Positions 19,588 through 28,289 of a stretch of 64,000 nucleotides of DNA are shown piece after piece (within the stretch, counting starts at the first letter, position 1; the number at the start of each line of letters is the position of its first letter). The stretch is from Pseudochelatococcus lubricantis (lineage in GTDB: Bacteria > Pseudomonadota > Alphaproteobacteria > Rhizobiales > Beijerinckiaceae). Below the pieces are notes generated by a model, which saw only the letters and a program-made list of their open reading frames with translations, did no database searches and had not been told where the DNA came from. The stretch spans positions 23,267 through 87,266 of the forward strand of contig NZ_JAASQI010000012.1 of assembly GCF_011762225.1 (NCBI RefSeq), written 5' to 3'. The position numbers and the translations under genes were made by a program.

Positions 19588-20331
19588 ATGCTGTTCGTTC
19601 GCTCGCTTCTGTTCTCGATCCTGTTCTACGGCAACCTGACGCTGTGGCTGCTCGCGTGCCTGCCCCTGCTCGCCGTGCCGCCGCGCTATCTGTTCCCGGT
19701 GGCGCGTGGCTGGGCGCGCAGCAACCTGTGGCTGCTGCGCACCGTGGTCGGCATGAGGGTGGAATGGCGCGGCCTCGGCAACATCCCCAAGGGTGGGCTG
19801 CTGGTCGCGGCCAAGCATCAGTCGGCATGGGAGACCTTCGCCCTGATGACCGTGTTCGAGCGGCCGATTTTCGTGCTGAAGCAGGAATTGATCCGGCTGC
19901 CGCTCTTCGGCTGGTTCCTGCAGCGCATCGGCATGATCCCGGTCGACCGCTCGGCCGGCGCCTCGGCGCTCGCGGGCATGGCCCGCATGGCGCGGGAGAA
20001 GGTGCAGGAAGGGCACCAGGTCATCATCTTTCCGGAAGGCACGCGCCGCGCGCCCGGCGCTCCGCCGGACTACAAGACCGGCGTCGCCTTCCTCTACGAC
20101 AGCCTCAAGACGCCGTGCCTGCCGGTGGCGCTGAACTCCGGCCTTTTTTGGCCGCGGCAGAGCTTCCTGCGGCAGCCGGGCACGGTCGTGGTCAGCATCC
20201 TGCCACCGCTGCCGGCAGGCATTCCGCGCCGGCAAGTGATCGCGGAACTGGAACGGCGCATCGAGACGGAAACCAACCGGCTTCTCGAAGGCGCCCGCCC
20301 GCCCGATGGCGATGCGCGCCGGAAGGCTTAG
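19588..20331 (+). CDS. plsC: 1-acyl-sn-glycerol-3-phosphate acyltransferase
   Basis: Membrane-associated enzyme making phosphatidic acid, the phospholipid precursor. From the ATG at 19588 it has 247 residues: an N-terminal membrane segment (LFSILFYGNLTLWLLACLPLL), motif I as KHQSAWETF (an HX4E form in place of HX4D, seen in other alphaproteobacterial PlsC), motif II around GMIPVDRSAG, motif III FPEGTRRAPG and a later LPVALNSG. An open frame to 19489 overlaps the preceding gene and is excluded. Confidence 0.9.
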   Translation: MLFVRSLLFSILFYGNLTLWLLACLPLLAVPPRYLFPVARGWARSNLWLLRTVVGMRVEWRGLGNIPKGGLLVAAKHQSAWETFALMTVFERPIFVLKQELIRLPLFGWFLQRIGMIPVDRSAGASALAGMARMAREKVQEGHQVIIFPEGTRRAPGAPPDYKTGVAFLYDSLKTPCLPVALNSGLFWPRQSFLRQPGTVVVSILPPLPAGIPRRQVIAELERRIETETNRLLEGARPPDGDARRKA

Positions 20332-20343
20332 AGCGCGTTCCGA

Positions 20344-20361
20344 TCAGATGGAATCATCTGA
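20344..20361. repeat. Palindromic repeat, copy 1
   Basis: TCAGATG, GAAT, CATCTGA: a perfect 7-bp inverted repeat. It is embedded in TTCCGA before and CCGATCAGAATTCGCTC after, giving a larger imperfect dyad. It resembles the short palindromic elements scattered between genes in Hyphomicrobiales genomes. Confidence 0.65.
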
Positions 20362-20618
20362 CCGATCAGAATTCGCTCAAAATAAGAGATCTAGAACCAG
20401 GCCAAACAACGGTTCCGGTACGGTTACCGGTTTCCTGGATGAGTCTGATGCGAAAACAAATGGGCGGAACAGCAGCGCGATTCCGGCTTCACGCCCGCCA
20501 CTCCTGTGCACGATTGCGTGAGGCGGATGTGATATCCTGAAAATATCTTTCTTTAGCAAATAGATATAGGGAGACGCCGATCCGCCTTCAGCCGTCGCCG
20601 CTCTGGCGCGCTTCCCGC

Positions 20619-20636
20619 TCAGATGGAATCATCCGA
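20619..20636. repeat. Palindromic repeat, copy 2
   Basis: The same 18-base core as copy 1 with a single change (CATCCGA in place of CATCTGA) in the same orientation, 275 bases away. Its outer flanks GC and GC extend the dyad (GCTCAGATG to CATCCGAGC). Confidence 0.65.
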
Positions 20637-20733
20637 GCGACCGGAAACGCTGCAGCGGCCGATCCCGAAAATGCCCGCTTTCGCGCCGAAGGTGCCGGGC
20701 TCCCGTTCGTTCAACAGATATCGGAGTGAAACA

Positions 20734-21864
20734 GTGACTGTCAGCCAGCCCCCAAGCCCCCCGCCCGCGCCGCAAAATGCCAATGACGGAACGCCGTCTC
20801 GCGGCACGGCGCGGCGCAGGAGCCGGCTCGGGCTGTTTCTGCCGGTCGCGTTCCTCGTCGTCCTGCTCGCCGGCTGGTCGGCATTCTGGTTCGTGGCCAG
20901 GGCGCGGGTGCACGATGCCATCACCATCTGGCTGGCGCAGGAAGCGGAGCAGCAGCGCAAATGGTCCTGCCCGGACCGCAGCATCGGCGGTTTTCCCTTC
21001 CGCTTCGAGGTGCGCTGTACGAACCTGCTTTTCGTTGGCACGACGCCCGCCGGCGCGGTGACCGGCTCCGTCGCGCAGTTCGTCGCCGTGGCGCAGGTCT
21101 ACAAGCCGAACCACGTCATCGTCGAGGCGACGGGACCGCTGGTCGCCGATCCGCAGGACGGTGGCGAGCGTCTGACGCTCAACTGGCAGTCCTTCGATGC
21201 CAGCGCCATCTTCACGGGCAACCGGCTGGACCGTTTCTCGGTGGTGGTGGAAGGCCCGACCGCGCATATGGGCGACGGCACAAGCGAGCACCCGGACGGC
21301 ATCGAGCTGCTGCGCGCAGGGTCATGGCAGTCGCACTTGCGCATCGACCCGGAGCGGCCGCCGGAGGAACACGCCTACGACATCGCCTTCACGCTGCGCG
21401 AGGCGCGCATCCCGGCACTCGACGCACTGGTCGGAACGCAGGACAGGGCCAACATCGTCTTCCAGGGTGCGATCACGGAGGCAGCGCCGTTTACGGCAAA
21501 GGCGCCGTCCGTCGAGCTGGAACGCTGGCGCGCCGCCGGCGGGCGGCTCGAAATCGAGGAGCTGAGCGCCGCCAAAGGTCCGCAGCGTATGCAGGCACAA
21601 GGCCGCTTCTCCGTGGACGAGCAGCACCGCCCGCAAGGTTACATCGATGCATCCATCGCCGGGCTCGACGGCCTGCTGGGGCGCTTCGGGCTCGGCGGCA
21701 GGAGCAGCCTGATCCTGGGCGGCCTGTCCATCCTGGGCGGCGGGAGGCCCGCGAACGGCAACCCGTCCGACGCGGGCCTGACGCCGCTGCCCCGCATCGA
21801 CATCCGCGACGGACAGGTATTCGTCGGCCCGCTCGCCGTCGGCCGGTTGTCGCCGCTTTACTGA
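20734..21864 (+). CDS. DUF2125 domain protein
   Basis: From a GTG at 20734 with CGGAG upstream the protein has 376 residues. It has a short Pro-rich basic N-terminus, one membrane helix (LGLFLPVAFLVVLLAGWSAFWF) and a long exported or periplasmic domain with RKWSCPDRSIGGFPFRFEVRC, the signature start of DUF2125, followed by beta-rich repeats to the end. Function unknown; the family occurs in alphaproteobacteria. The gene ends 8 bases before the converging dehydrogenase gene. Confidence 0.8.
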   Translation: MTVSQPPSPPPAPQNANDGTPSRGTARRRSRLGLFLPVAFLVVLLAGWSAFWFVARARVHDAITIWLAQEAEQQRKWSCPDRSIGGFPFRFEVRCTNLLFVGTTPAGAVTGSVAQFVAVAQVYKPNHVIVEATGPLVADPQDGGERLTLNWQSFDASAIFTGNRLDRFSVVVEGPTAHMGDGTSEHPDGIELLRAGSWQSHLRIDPERPPEEHAYDIAFTLREARIPALDALVGTQDRANIVFQGAITEAAPFTAKAPSVELERWRAAGGRLEIEELSAAKGPQRMQAQGRFSVDEQHRPQGYIDASIAGLDGLLGRFGLGGRSSLILGGLSILGGGRPANGNPSDAGLTPLPRIDIRDGQVFVGPLAVGRLSPLY

Positions 21865-21872
21865 CCCGCCGC

Positions 21873-22868
21873 CTACTGATCCTTGCTGCGCGTGTGGCGG
21901 CCGAAGTCGGGTTCGGCCGTCTCCTGCCCGAGGTCGATGATGTTGCGCCGGATGGCGCGCGTGCGCGTGAACAGGTCGAACAGCGCCTCGCCATCGCCCC
22001 AGCGGATGGCGCGCGCCAGCGCCGCGATGTCCTCGTTGAAGCGGCCGAGCATCTCCAGCACGGCATCCTTGTTGTTGAGGAACACATCGCGCCACATCGT
22101 CGGGTCCGAGGAGGCGATACGGGTGAAGTCGCGGAAGCCGCCAGCCGAGAACTTGATCACTTCCGACTGCGTCACCGCTTCCAGATCGGCCGCCGTGCCA
22201 ACGATGTTGTAGGCGATCAGGTGCGGCACATGGCTGGTGATGGCGAGCACCAGATCGTGGTGCTGCGCCGTCATGAACTCGACATTGGCACCAAGCGCCT
22301 CCCAGAGCGCCGCGACCGTCGCCACCGCCGACGGATCGGCGTTCTCGGGGGGCGTGACGATCGACCAGCGGTTAACGAACAGCGTGGCGAAGCCCGCGTC
22401 CGGCCCGGAATACTCCGTGCCGGCGACCGGGTGGGCGGGTATCAGGTGGACGGAGGCCGGCAGCAGCGGCCCGGCCTTGTCGATGACGCTCGCCTTGACC
22501 GAGCCGACGTCCGACACGATGGCGCCGGGTTTCAGGCGGTCCGCGATCTCGCCCGCCACGGACGCAATCGCGCCCACCGGCACGCAGATGATCACGATAT
22601 CAGTGCCCGCGGCCGCTTCCGCCGATGTCGGCGCAACCTCGTCCGCAAGGCCGAGTTCCCGCACCCGCTCCCGCACCGCCGGATTGGCGTCGGTAGTGAC
22701 GAGCGTTCGCGCCAGCCCGGTTTCCCGCGCCGCGCGCAGGATGGAGGAACCGATAAGCCCCGGCCCGATCACCGCCAGCCGCTCCACCAGCGGCGCGGCA
22801 CGGCGCTTCAGCCCCTCGGCCACACTGCTCCCCGCCAAGCTGCGCTCGACCAGCCCCCCTTCAACCAT
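21873..22868 (-). CDS. tyrC: Prephenate/arogenate dehydrogenase
   Basis: NAD(P)-dependent enzyme of tyrosine synthesis, 331 residues from [10 protein letters not shown]. The Rossmann motif is [16 protein letters not shown], followed by [24 protein letters not shown] and [22 protein letters not shown], the conserved HPVAG signature. The C-terminal helical half includes [22 protein letters not shown]. The start overlaps the aminotransferase stop by 8 bases, so the two are coupled. Substrate preference (prephenate or arogenate) cannot be read from sequence here. Confidence 0.92.
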   Translation of the reverse strand: MVEGGLVERSLAGSSVAEGLKRRAAPLVERLAVIGPGLIGSSILRAARETGLARTLVTTDANPAVRERVRELGLADEVAPTSAEAAAGTDIVIICVPVGAIASVAGEIADRLKPGAIVSDVGSVKASVIDKAGPLLPASVHLIPAHPVAGTEYSGPDAGFATLFVNRWSIVTPPENADPSAVATVAALWEALGANVEFMTAQHHDLVLAITSHVPHLIAYNIVGTAADLEAVTQSEVIKFSAGGFRDFTRIASSDPTMWRDVFLNNKDAVLEMLGRFNEDIAALARAIRWGDGEALFDLFTRTRAIRRNIIDLGQETAEPDFGRHTRSKDQ

Positions 22869-23973
22869 GCGCCTGCCCCATGAAGGCAGCCAGCGCATCA
22901 ATCAGGAGCCGGTTCGCCTCCTCGCTTCCCACGGAGATGCGTAGCGCGTGCGGCAGGCCATAGGCTGCGACGGAACGCACGATCAGGCCGCGCGCGGCGA
23001 GGAACGCATCGGCGGCACTGGCATCGCGCCCCTGCTCCTGCGGGAAATGCACCAGCAGGAAATTCGCGGCACTGGGCGTCACCTCAAGCCCGAGCGCGCG
23101 CAGGGCGTTCGTCAGCCAGTCCAGCCACTGCGTGTTGTAAGCGATGGACGCCGACAGATGCGCCTCGTCGGCGAGCGCGGCTATGCCGGCGGCACTGGCC
23201 GGTGTGTTGACATTGAAGGGGGCGCGAATGCGGTTCAGCGCGTCCGTCACGCCCGCCGGCGCGTAGCACCAGCCGAGCCTCAGCGCCGCGAGTCCGTAGA
23301 TCTTGGAGAAGGTGCGCGTCAGGACGACGTTCTCGTTCTCCGACACCAGCTCGGTGCCGGCCGAGTAGTCGTTGGCGCGGGCATACTCGGCATAGGCGCC
23401 GTCGAGCACCAGCAGCACGTCCGGCCGCAGGCCGGCATGCAGGCGCTTCACTTCCGCGAAGGGCAGATAGGTGCCGGTCGGGTTGTTCGGGTTGGCGATG
23501 AACACCATCTTCGTGCGCTCGTTGACATGCGCGAGGATGGCATCGACATCGGTGGTGAGGTTCTTCTCCGGCACGACGACGGCCTCGGCGCCCGCCGCCA
23601 TGATGGAGATCTTGTAGACGAGGAAGCCGTGCTCGGTCAGGATGCCCTCGTCGCCCGGCCCCAGATAGGCTTGGGCAAGCAGGTGCAGGATGTCGTCGGA
23701 GCCCGCACCGCACACGATCCGCGCCGGATCGAGCCCGAAGCGGCGGCCGATCGCCTCCCGCAACCGCGTGGCCCCGCCGTCGGGATAGGCCTCCGCATGC
23801 GCCAGCGTCTCCTGCGCGGCCCGCAGGGCGGCGGGGCTCGGACCAAGCGGCGTCTCGTTCGACGACAGCTTGTGCACCTTCGCGACACCGTTGGCGGTGC
23901 TGCGGCCCGGCACGTAGGGATCGATCGCAAGGACGCCGGCTTTGGGAACGGGACGGGCAGACAACGCGCTCAT
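22861..23973 (-). CDS. hisC: Histidinol-phosphate / aromatic aminotransferase
   Basis: Class I/II PLP aminotransferase of 370 residues ([10 protein letters not shown] start). Landmarks: [76 protein letters not shown] (the lysine binds PLP) and [17 protein letters not shown]. Placed directly before the tyrosine-pathway dehydrogenase and after a chorismate mutase, it probably serves aromatic amino-acid synthesis rather than, or as well as, histidine. Confidence 0.92.
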   Translation of the reverse strand: MSALSARPVPKAGVLAIDPYVPGRSTANGVAKVHKLSSNETPLGPSPAALRAAQETLAHAEAYPDGGATRLREAIGRRFGLDPARIVCGAGSDDILHLLAQAYLGPGDEGILTEHGFLVYKISIMAAGAEAVVVPEKNLTTDVDAILAHVNERTKMVFIANPNNPTGTYLPFAEVKRLHAGLRPDVLLVLDGAYAEYARANDYSAGTELVSENENVVLTRTFSKIYGLAALRLGWCYAPAGVTDALNRIRAPFNVNTPASAAGIAALADEAHLSASIAYNTQWLDWLTNALRALGLEVTPSAANFLLVHFPQEQGRDASAADAFLAARGLIVRSVAAYGLPHALRISVGSEEANRLLIDALAAFMGQAHG

Positions 23974-24065
23974 GACGAAAAGGCTCCAGTACTCAGGCGA
24001 ATGACGCGACGCGCCATGATGATTCACGGGGATGATTCGTTAACCGGGACGCTCCGGCGATTGCC

Positions 24066-24959
24066 TCACGGCAGCAGGAAGCGGCGCGCATGGCTGCCGA
24101 CCTCGGCTGCCTCCACACGGCCGACGCGCGCCTGCGCCAGCGCGTTGGAAACGGAATCGGGCCCCGTCTCCCCCGCCACGGCCACGAGCAGCGACAGTCC
24201 GCCCTCCACGCCGGCGGAGCCGGTGATTTCCGCGCCGACGGCGGCGAGCGTCTCCTGGATGTCCTCGCGCCATCGCTCCACCTTGGCGGCAACGAGCACG
24301 ATCTCGCGCACGGCGGCGTCTTCCAGCGGCTTCGACACCACGAACAGCGGCGTGCCGGCCGGATGGTCCGGACGCTCGATGAACGGCAAGCGCGCGATGA
24401 TCTTGGGCGCGTCACGGCCGCGCAGCGCCTCCCACCACGGATGGACGGCGGTTTTCTGATCGGGCCGGAAGATGCCGAGATCCCCCACCGAGCGCGCCAC
24501 CGCCGAAATCACGGCCTCCGCGCCCGCGTGCGGCACGTAGGGCACGGTGAAACCGAAATGGAAACGCGCCGAATCACGTATCGGCGCATCGCCGGAGGAC
24601 ACGTCGGCATGCACGCTGAAAGGCGCCTGCACGTAGGTGAAGGTCGAGATGATCACGCGCCAGATGTTCTCGGCCGTGTCGAGCGGCAGGATGCCGTGAT
24701 GGCGCTCCGCGAGACGGCGCATCATGTCGGCCTCACGCCCGGGACGGAACGCCTGCCCGGACGACTGCGTGCCCTTGGTCGCGATCAGCGCGTCGACGAT
24801 CTCGCTGCGTTCGATCAGCAGCCGGTGCATCTCGGCGTCGATCCGGTCGATCTCCCCGCGCAGTTCGGCCAGGCGGGCAGCGCTGGTTTTCCCGGTCGTT
24901 GCAGATAGGCTCGCCGCTGGTGTACTCGCCGTTGAAGCGCTCATCCTCGAATCCGTCAT
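24066..24959 (-). CDS. Chorismate mutase with C-terminal extension
   Basis: Catalyses chorismate to prephenate. The N-terminal AroQ-type mutase is LAELRGEIDRIDAEMHRLLIERSEIVDALIATKG, then GREADMMRRLAERHHGILPLDTAENIWRVIIS. Residues from about 110 form a second domain of about 190 residues (HFGFTVPYVPHAGAEAVISAV to the end) that I do not recognise as prephenate dehydratase; similar extensions occur in Hyphomicrobiales. The start is unclear among ATGs at 24968, 24959 and a few codons later. It lies just upstream of hisC on the same strand. Confidence 0.85.
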   Translation of the reverse strand: MTDSRMSASTASTPAASLSATTGKTSAARLAELRGEIDRIDAEMHRLLIERSEIVDALIATKGTQSSGQAFRPGREADMMRRLAERHHGILPLDTAENIWRVIISTFTYVQAPFSVHADVSSGDAPIRDSARFHFGFTVPYVPHAGAEAVISAVARSVGDLGIFRPDQKTAVHPWWEALRGRDAPKIIARLPFIERPDHPAGTPLFVVSKPLEDAAVREIVLVAAKVERWREDIQETLAAVGAEITGSAGVEGGLSLLVAVAGETGPDSVSNALAQARVGRVEAAEVGSHARRFLLP

Positions 24960-25096
24960 CCCCTGCATCCGCGATTATAGGCGGAAGCATTTCTTGTAAA
25001 CCGCGTCCCGCGATATGCAAAGGTTGAAGTCCATAAAAGGAGGAACGACAGGGGGCGACCGGCACTGCGCGGCGCGCGCTGCCGCCGTTCCCGCCC

Positions 25097-25143
25097 TTGA
25101 CAGCGCGCGCGTTCTGTCGGACATGTTCGGAATAACGAACATG
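25097..25143 (+). promoter_or_regulatory. Candidate promoter with overlapping palindromic operator, upstream of metX
   Basis: A consensus -35 box TTGACA lies at 25097-25102. About 17-20 bases on, in the -10 region, is a perfect inverted repeat: CATGTTCG (25122-25129), spacer GAATAA, CGAACATG (25136-25143). A repressor here would block the promoter of metX-metW. No SAM-II riboswitch is apparent in the leader that follows. Regulator unknown; I make no family assignment. Confidence 0.5.
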
Positions 25144-25236
25144 AGCCGCCCGTATATGAGCCCACCGATGCCATCTCAGGCCCTGAAGCAACGGTATGTT
25201 CCGGCGGCCGCTACCTGAACCAAACCCTTTCCTGCA

Positions 25237-26421
25237 TTGGATATCGCAAACTCGATGACGGGCGACGCACTGAGATATGCTTCCGTCTCACAGGTCGAAT
25301 CGCCCGACAGCCTCGTCGCGCATTTCGGGCCCGAGCGGCCGCTCGTGCTCGACAGCGGGGTGGCGCTTTCGCCTTTTCAGATCGCGTATCAGACCTACGG
25401 CACGCTGAACGCTGCCCGCTCCAACGCGGTGCTGGTCTGCCATGCGCTGACGGGTGACCAGCACGCGGCCAACGTCCACCCGGTCACCGGCAAGCCGGGC
25501 TGGTGGAGCACGATGATCGGCCCCGGCAGGCCCATCGATACAGACCGCTACTTCGTCGTGTGCTCGAACGTCATCGGCGGTTGCCTCGGCTCGACGGGCC
25601 CCTCGTCCGTCAACCCGGCGACGGGCCAGCCGTGGGCGCTGGCCTTTCCGCTGGTGACCATCCGCGACATGGTGCGCGCGCAGGCGATGCTGATGGATTA
25701 TCTCGGCATCGGCACGCTGTTCTGCGTCGCCGGCGGCTCGATGGGCGGCATGCAGGTGCTGGAATGGGCGGCCAGCTACCCGGAGCGGGTGTATACGGCC
25801 ATGCCCATCGCCACGGCTGCCATTCATTCGGCCCAGAACATCGCTTTCGGCGAGGTCGGGCGGCAGGCCATCATGGCCGATCCGGACTGGCGCGGCGGGC
25901 GCTATCTGGAGGCGGGCGTGCGCCCGGCGCAGGGGCTGGCGGTGGCGCGCATGGGCGCGCACATCACCTATCTGTCGGAATCGGCGCTGCATCGCAAGTT
26001 CGGCCGCCGCCTGCAGGACCGCGCCGCGCCGACGTTCACTTTCGACGCCGATTTCCAGGTGGAAAGCTACCTGCGCCATCAGGGCGAGGCTTTCGTGGAG
26101 CGCTTCGACGCCAACAGCTACCTCTACGTCACGCGGGCGATGGACTATTTCGACCTCGCGGGCAGCCACGGCGGCGTGCTCGCAAACGCCTTCCGGGGAT
26201 CGAAGACGCGCTTCTGCGTGGCCTCCTTCTCGTCGGACTGGCTGTTTCCGACCAGCGACTCCCGCGCCGTCGTGCATGCGCTCAACGCGGCCGGCGCCTC
26301 GGTCAGCTTTGTGGAAATCCAGAGCGACAAGGGCCATGACGCCTTCCTGCTCGACGAGCCCGAACTGACGGCGACCACCGGCGGCTTCCTGCGCGCGGCG
26401 GCGCGCATGCGGGGCATCTGA
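25237..26421 (+). CDS. metX: Homoserine O-acetyltransferase
   Basis: First committed enzyme of methionine synthesis; transfers acetyl from acetyl-CoA to homoserine. The alpha/beta-hydrolase of up to 394 residues has [29 protein letters not shown], the nucleophile elbow [13 protein letters not shown] (catalytic Ser), SSDWLFPT (Asp) and [10 protein letters not shown] (His). A TTG at 25237 or an ATG at 25255 could be the start. metW follows 6 bases later, the usual alphaproteobacterial metX-metW pair. Confidence 0.95.
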   Translation: MDIANSMTGDALRYASVSQVESPDSLVAHFGPERPLVLDSGVALSPFQIAYQTYGTLNAARSNAVLVCHALTGDQHAANVHPVTGKPGWWSTMIGPGRPIDTDRYFVVCSNVIGGCLGSTGPSSVNPATGQPWALAFPLVTIRDMVRAQAMLMDYLGIGTLFCVAGGSMGGMQVLEWAASYPERVYTAMPIATAAIHSAQNIAFGEVGRQAIMADPDWRGGRYLEAGVRPAQGLAVARMGAHITYLSESALHRKFGRRLQDRAAPTFTFDADFQVESYLRHQGEAFVERFDANSYLYVTRAMDYFDLAGSHGGVLANAFRGSKTRFCVASFSSDWLFPTSDSRAVVHALNAAGASVSFVEIQSDKGHDAFLLDEPELTATTGGFLRAAARMRGI

Positions 26422-26427
26422 AAGACC

Positions 26428-27102
26428 ATGCGTATTTCCTCTCCCCGTTTCGAGCACGACGGCGTGCGTCCCGATTATCTGCTGGTGGCGCGCATGGTCG
26501 CGCCCGGCTCCAAGGTGCTCGACGTCGGCTGCGGCGACGGCGCCCTGCTCGACCTGCTGGTGCGCGAGCGCGACGCGGACGGGCGCGGCATCGAGCTGTC
26601 GCACGAGGGCGTGAGCCGCTGCGTGGCGCGCGGTCTTTCGGTCATCCAGGGCGACGCGGACACCGACCTCGCCGACTATCCCGACGATTGTTTCGACTAC
26701 GTAATCCTCTCGCAGACACTGCAGGCGACACGCCAGCCGCGCAAGGTGCTGGAGAATCTGCTGCGCATCGGCCGCCGGGCAATCGTCTCGCTGCCCAACT
26801 TCGGCCACTGGCGCGTGCGGGCGCATCTTGCCCTCAAGGGCACGATGCCGGTGACGAAGAATCTGCCGGATACATGGTACGACACGCCGAACATCCATTT
26901 CTGCACGATCCGCGACTTCGTGGAGCTGTGCGACGTCATCGGCGCCGGCATCGAGCGCGCCGTGGCGCTTCACGCCAGCGGGCGCCCCGCGGGAGTCAAC
27001 GCCCCCTGGTGGTTCTGGAACCTCTTCGGCACGCAGGCCGTCTTCCTGCTCTACCGCAAGGACGAAAACGGCCACCGAACCGCCCATCCCACCAACGAAT
27101 GA
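26428..27102 (+). CDS. metW: Methionine biosynthesis protein MetW
   Basis: A 224-residue Rossmann methyltransferase-like protein that in related bacteria works with MetX in homoserine acetylation. The SAM-type motif I is VLDVGCGDGALLDLLV, then GRGIELS. Family landmarks YVILSQTLQATRQPRKVLENLLRIG and VSLPNFGHWRVRAHL are present. NIHFCTIRDF is also typical. Placed in the metX operon. It is the last clear core-chromosome gene before the tRNA-Arg region. Confidence 0.93.
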   Translation: MRISSPRFEHDGVRPDYLLVARMVAPGSKVLDVGCGDGALLDLLVRERDADGRGIELSHEGVSRCVARGLSVIQGDADTDLADYPDDCFDYVILSQTLQATRQPRKVLENLLRIGRRAIVSLPNFGHWRVRAHLALKGTMPVTKNLPDTWYDTPNIHFCTIRDFVELCDVIGAGIERAVALHASGRPAGVNAPWWFWNLFGTQAVFLLYRKDENGHRTAHPTNE

Positions 27103-27195
27103 CGCCATGCATCACGGCACGGAAGCCGCAAGGTGTGGAAACACCAAAAAAGAAATGGCGCAACGGCGAGAAATGCGGTAATCGCATTTGACATA

Positions 27196-27218
27196 TGTTC
27201 CCCTCTGCTTCGGGAACA
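27196..27218. promoter_or_regulatory. Inverted repeat directly before the tRNA-Arg fragment
   Basis: TGTTCCC (27196-27202) and GGGAACA (27212-27218) are perfect complements 9 bases apart. A TTGACA lies at 27188-27193. It may be part of the old tRNA promoter or a binding site at the element border. Confidence 0.35.
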
Positions 27219-27220
27219 AT

Positions 27221-27267
27221 GCACCCGTAGCTCAGCTGGATAGAGCGTTGCCCTCCGAAGGCAAAGG
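27221..27267 (+). pseudogene. 5' fragment of a tRNA-Arg(CCG) gene
   Basis: The sequence from GCACCCGTAGCTCAGCTGG through an intact anticodon arm (TTGCC, loop with CCG, GGCAA) and the start of the variable loop is a normal tRNA-Arg 5' half. After about 27267 the T arm and the matching acceptor half are missing; the sequence continues into AAGCTCTTTTTGATG. It differs from the intact gene at 27513 by compensatory pairs in the anticodon stem, so it is not a recent copy of it. This looks like a gene broken at an integration or deletion junction. Confidence 0.75.
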
Positions 27268-27512
27268 CAAGCTCTTTTTGATGTGTGTGCGGGTCGAAAA
27301 ATACGAGCAAAACCAATGCTTTGGCGGAACTCGACGGAAGCATGAAGTCGCATCCAAAGGTCGCGGAAGCGCCACGGAAGCAAACTGAGAGGAGGTTGTA
27401 GAGGACGAACGGCGAAATTTGGCAGGTTCAGGACCCGCCCCGTTTGCCGTCGATGCATTTGTTCGATTCGGGATTGACCCCGTTCGGTCTCGGACACTAT
27501 CTGAATATCGAT
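27268..27512. other. Junction sequence between the tRNA-Arg fragment and the intact tRNA-Arg
   Basis: About 245 bases without a gene. It begins with TTTTTGAT (27275-27282), one base from the TTTTTYRT target reported for Tn4371-like integrases, which is suggestive only. It ends with the promoter of the intact tRNA. Open frames in this stretch are by-products of the tRNA sequences. Confidence 0.4.
27474..27502 (+). promoter_or_regulatory. Promoter of tRNA-Arg
   Basis: TTGACC (27474-27479), 17-base spacer, CTATCT (27497-27502), ending 10 bases before the tRNA. The spacing and boxes are a good housekeeping match. Confidence 0.6.
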
Positions 27513-27589
27513 GCGCCCGTAGCTCAGCTGGATAGAGCGCCACCCTCCGAAGGTGGAGGCCACACGTTCGAATCGTGTCGGGCGCGCCA
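27513..27589 (+). tRNA. tRNA-Arg (anticodon CCG)
   Basis: Complete 77-base gene. The acceptor stem GCGCCCG pairs with CGGGCGC, followed by discriminator G and an encoded CCA. The anticodon stem CCACC/GGTGG carries the loop CTCCGAA with anticodon CCG. The T arm is CACACGTTCGAATCGTGTC-like. The D arm AGCTCAGCTGGATAGAGC is standard. Confidence 0.96.
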
Positions 27590-27817
27590 TTTCATACCAG
27601 AACCATGAACACTTCTGCCGCTGTTCCCAAGATCGAAGTGGAGCGGGGGAGTAAGGTTTTCGATCCTGACCCCGTGATGCAGTTCACCTAGCAACGCACC
27701 TCAAGCTCCGAAATAAAATCCGCTTATGCAGCTTGCGGACCGTCCCTCTCGAATTCCTATGCAGCAGCATCCTAGAAAGAGCTGCGCACTGGAGCGCCGA
27801 GGGAGCGCTCATCGCAA
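27590..27817. other. Gene-free stretch after tRNA-Arg
   Basis: About 230 bases at the cargo end of the element. I see no convincing gene or integrase remnant. The open frame at 27726-27974 is a shifted reading of the small gene at 27818. Confidence 0.35.
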
Positions 27818-27979
27818 ATGGCTGGAAATGATAGGGTCCGGAAGAATCAGAACGAGGCGCCGCGCCCTCAGAAAGAGCCGGGGAACGGCGGGCTTGGCTT
27901 GCTGCTTATCCTGGCAATTACGGCAATCGGCGTCGGGTATGTCGGCTACCGGCTGTCTCTCGTCTTCGGCCTGATCTAA
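27818..27979 (+). CDS. Small single-pass membrane protein (53 aa)
   Basis: Reads MAGNDRVRKNQNEAPR, a charged N-terminus, then the hydrophobic helix LGLLLILAITAIGVGYVGY and a short tail ending VFGLI. GGGAG precedes the ATG. It is followed 19 bases later by another small membrane protein gene on the same strand. I do not recognise a family. Confidence 0.5.
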   Translation: MAGNDRVRKNQNEAPRPQKEPGNGGLGLLLILAITAIGVGYVGYRLSLVFGLI

Positions 27980-27998
27980 AGAACGATCCAGGCGTGTT

Positions 27999-28271
27999 AT
28001 GCGGTTAGACGAGCAGTCGCGAGAGCACATTGGGCGCTATGGCATCAAGCTGGTCGTCGCCGCGGCAATCGCCTACATTCTGAAGAGTGAGAACTTCCTT
28101 GCAACCTTTGCGTTGTGGACCGGCATATACGGCGTAATGGCCGTCGCTTACGCAGTTAATCGCGGCGAACGATTCGGGAAGACCAGCTTCACCTATTGGG
28201 ATGAAGCTCTATGGTTGGCGGTGACGGCGTTGGGCCTCTACATTTTCAGTGGCCATCAGTTGGCCGTCTGA
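27999..28271 (+). CDS. Small membrane protein (90 aa)
   Basis: Three hydrophobic segments: KLVVAAAIAYIL, FALWTGIYGVMAVAYAV and ALWLAVTALGLYIFSG. The N-terminus is charged (RLDEQSREHIGRYG). No family recognised. It sits with the 53-residue gene at the start of the cargo block and converges on the hydratase gene. Confidence 0.55.
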   Translation: MRLDEQSREHIGRYGIKLVVAAAIAYILKSENFLATFALWTGIYGVMAVAYAVNRGERFGKTSFTYWDEALWLAVTALGLYIFSGHQLAV

Positions 28272-28289
28272 TCGGCTGCTTTTGTTGGT

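Larger units (their letters stand above)
20332..20733. other. Intergenic region with two interspersed palindromic repeats
   Basis: About 400 bases between plsC and the DUF2125 gene. It holds two copies of a related palindromic unit (20344-20361 and 20619-20636). The first ATG of the following open frame, at 20623, lies inside the second copy, so protein sequence before 20734 is probably not real. The stretch 20395-20450 is rich in GGTTCCGGTACGGTTACCGG-like symmetry. No gene is seen. Confidence 0.55.

Noticed and set aside
20961..22883. Plus-strand open frame of 640 codons across the DUF2125 gene and the dehydrogenase
   Set aside because: It crosses two convergent, well-supported genes in another frame and has no recognisable domain.
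24969..25236. Possible SAM-II riboswitch before metX
   Set aside because: I looked for its conserved pseudoknot pattern and did not see it; only a DNA palindrome is evident. A covariance search would settle this.
25288..27108. Minus-strand open frame of 606 codons opposite metX-metW
   Set aside because: Both plus-strand genes have intact catalytic motifs; this frame has shadow-like composition.
27120..27145. GGTGT/ACACC stem followed by A6 after metW as a terminator
   Set aside because: The tract after the stem is A-rich rather than T-rich on the metW strand, and on the other strand the T-run comes before the stem.
27188..27388. Open frame containing APVAQLDRALPSEG
   Set aside because: A translation of the tRNA-Arg fragment, a common false gene call.
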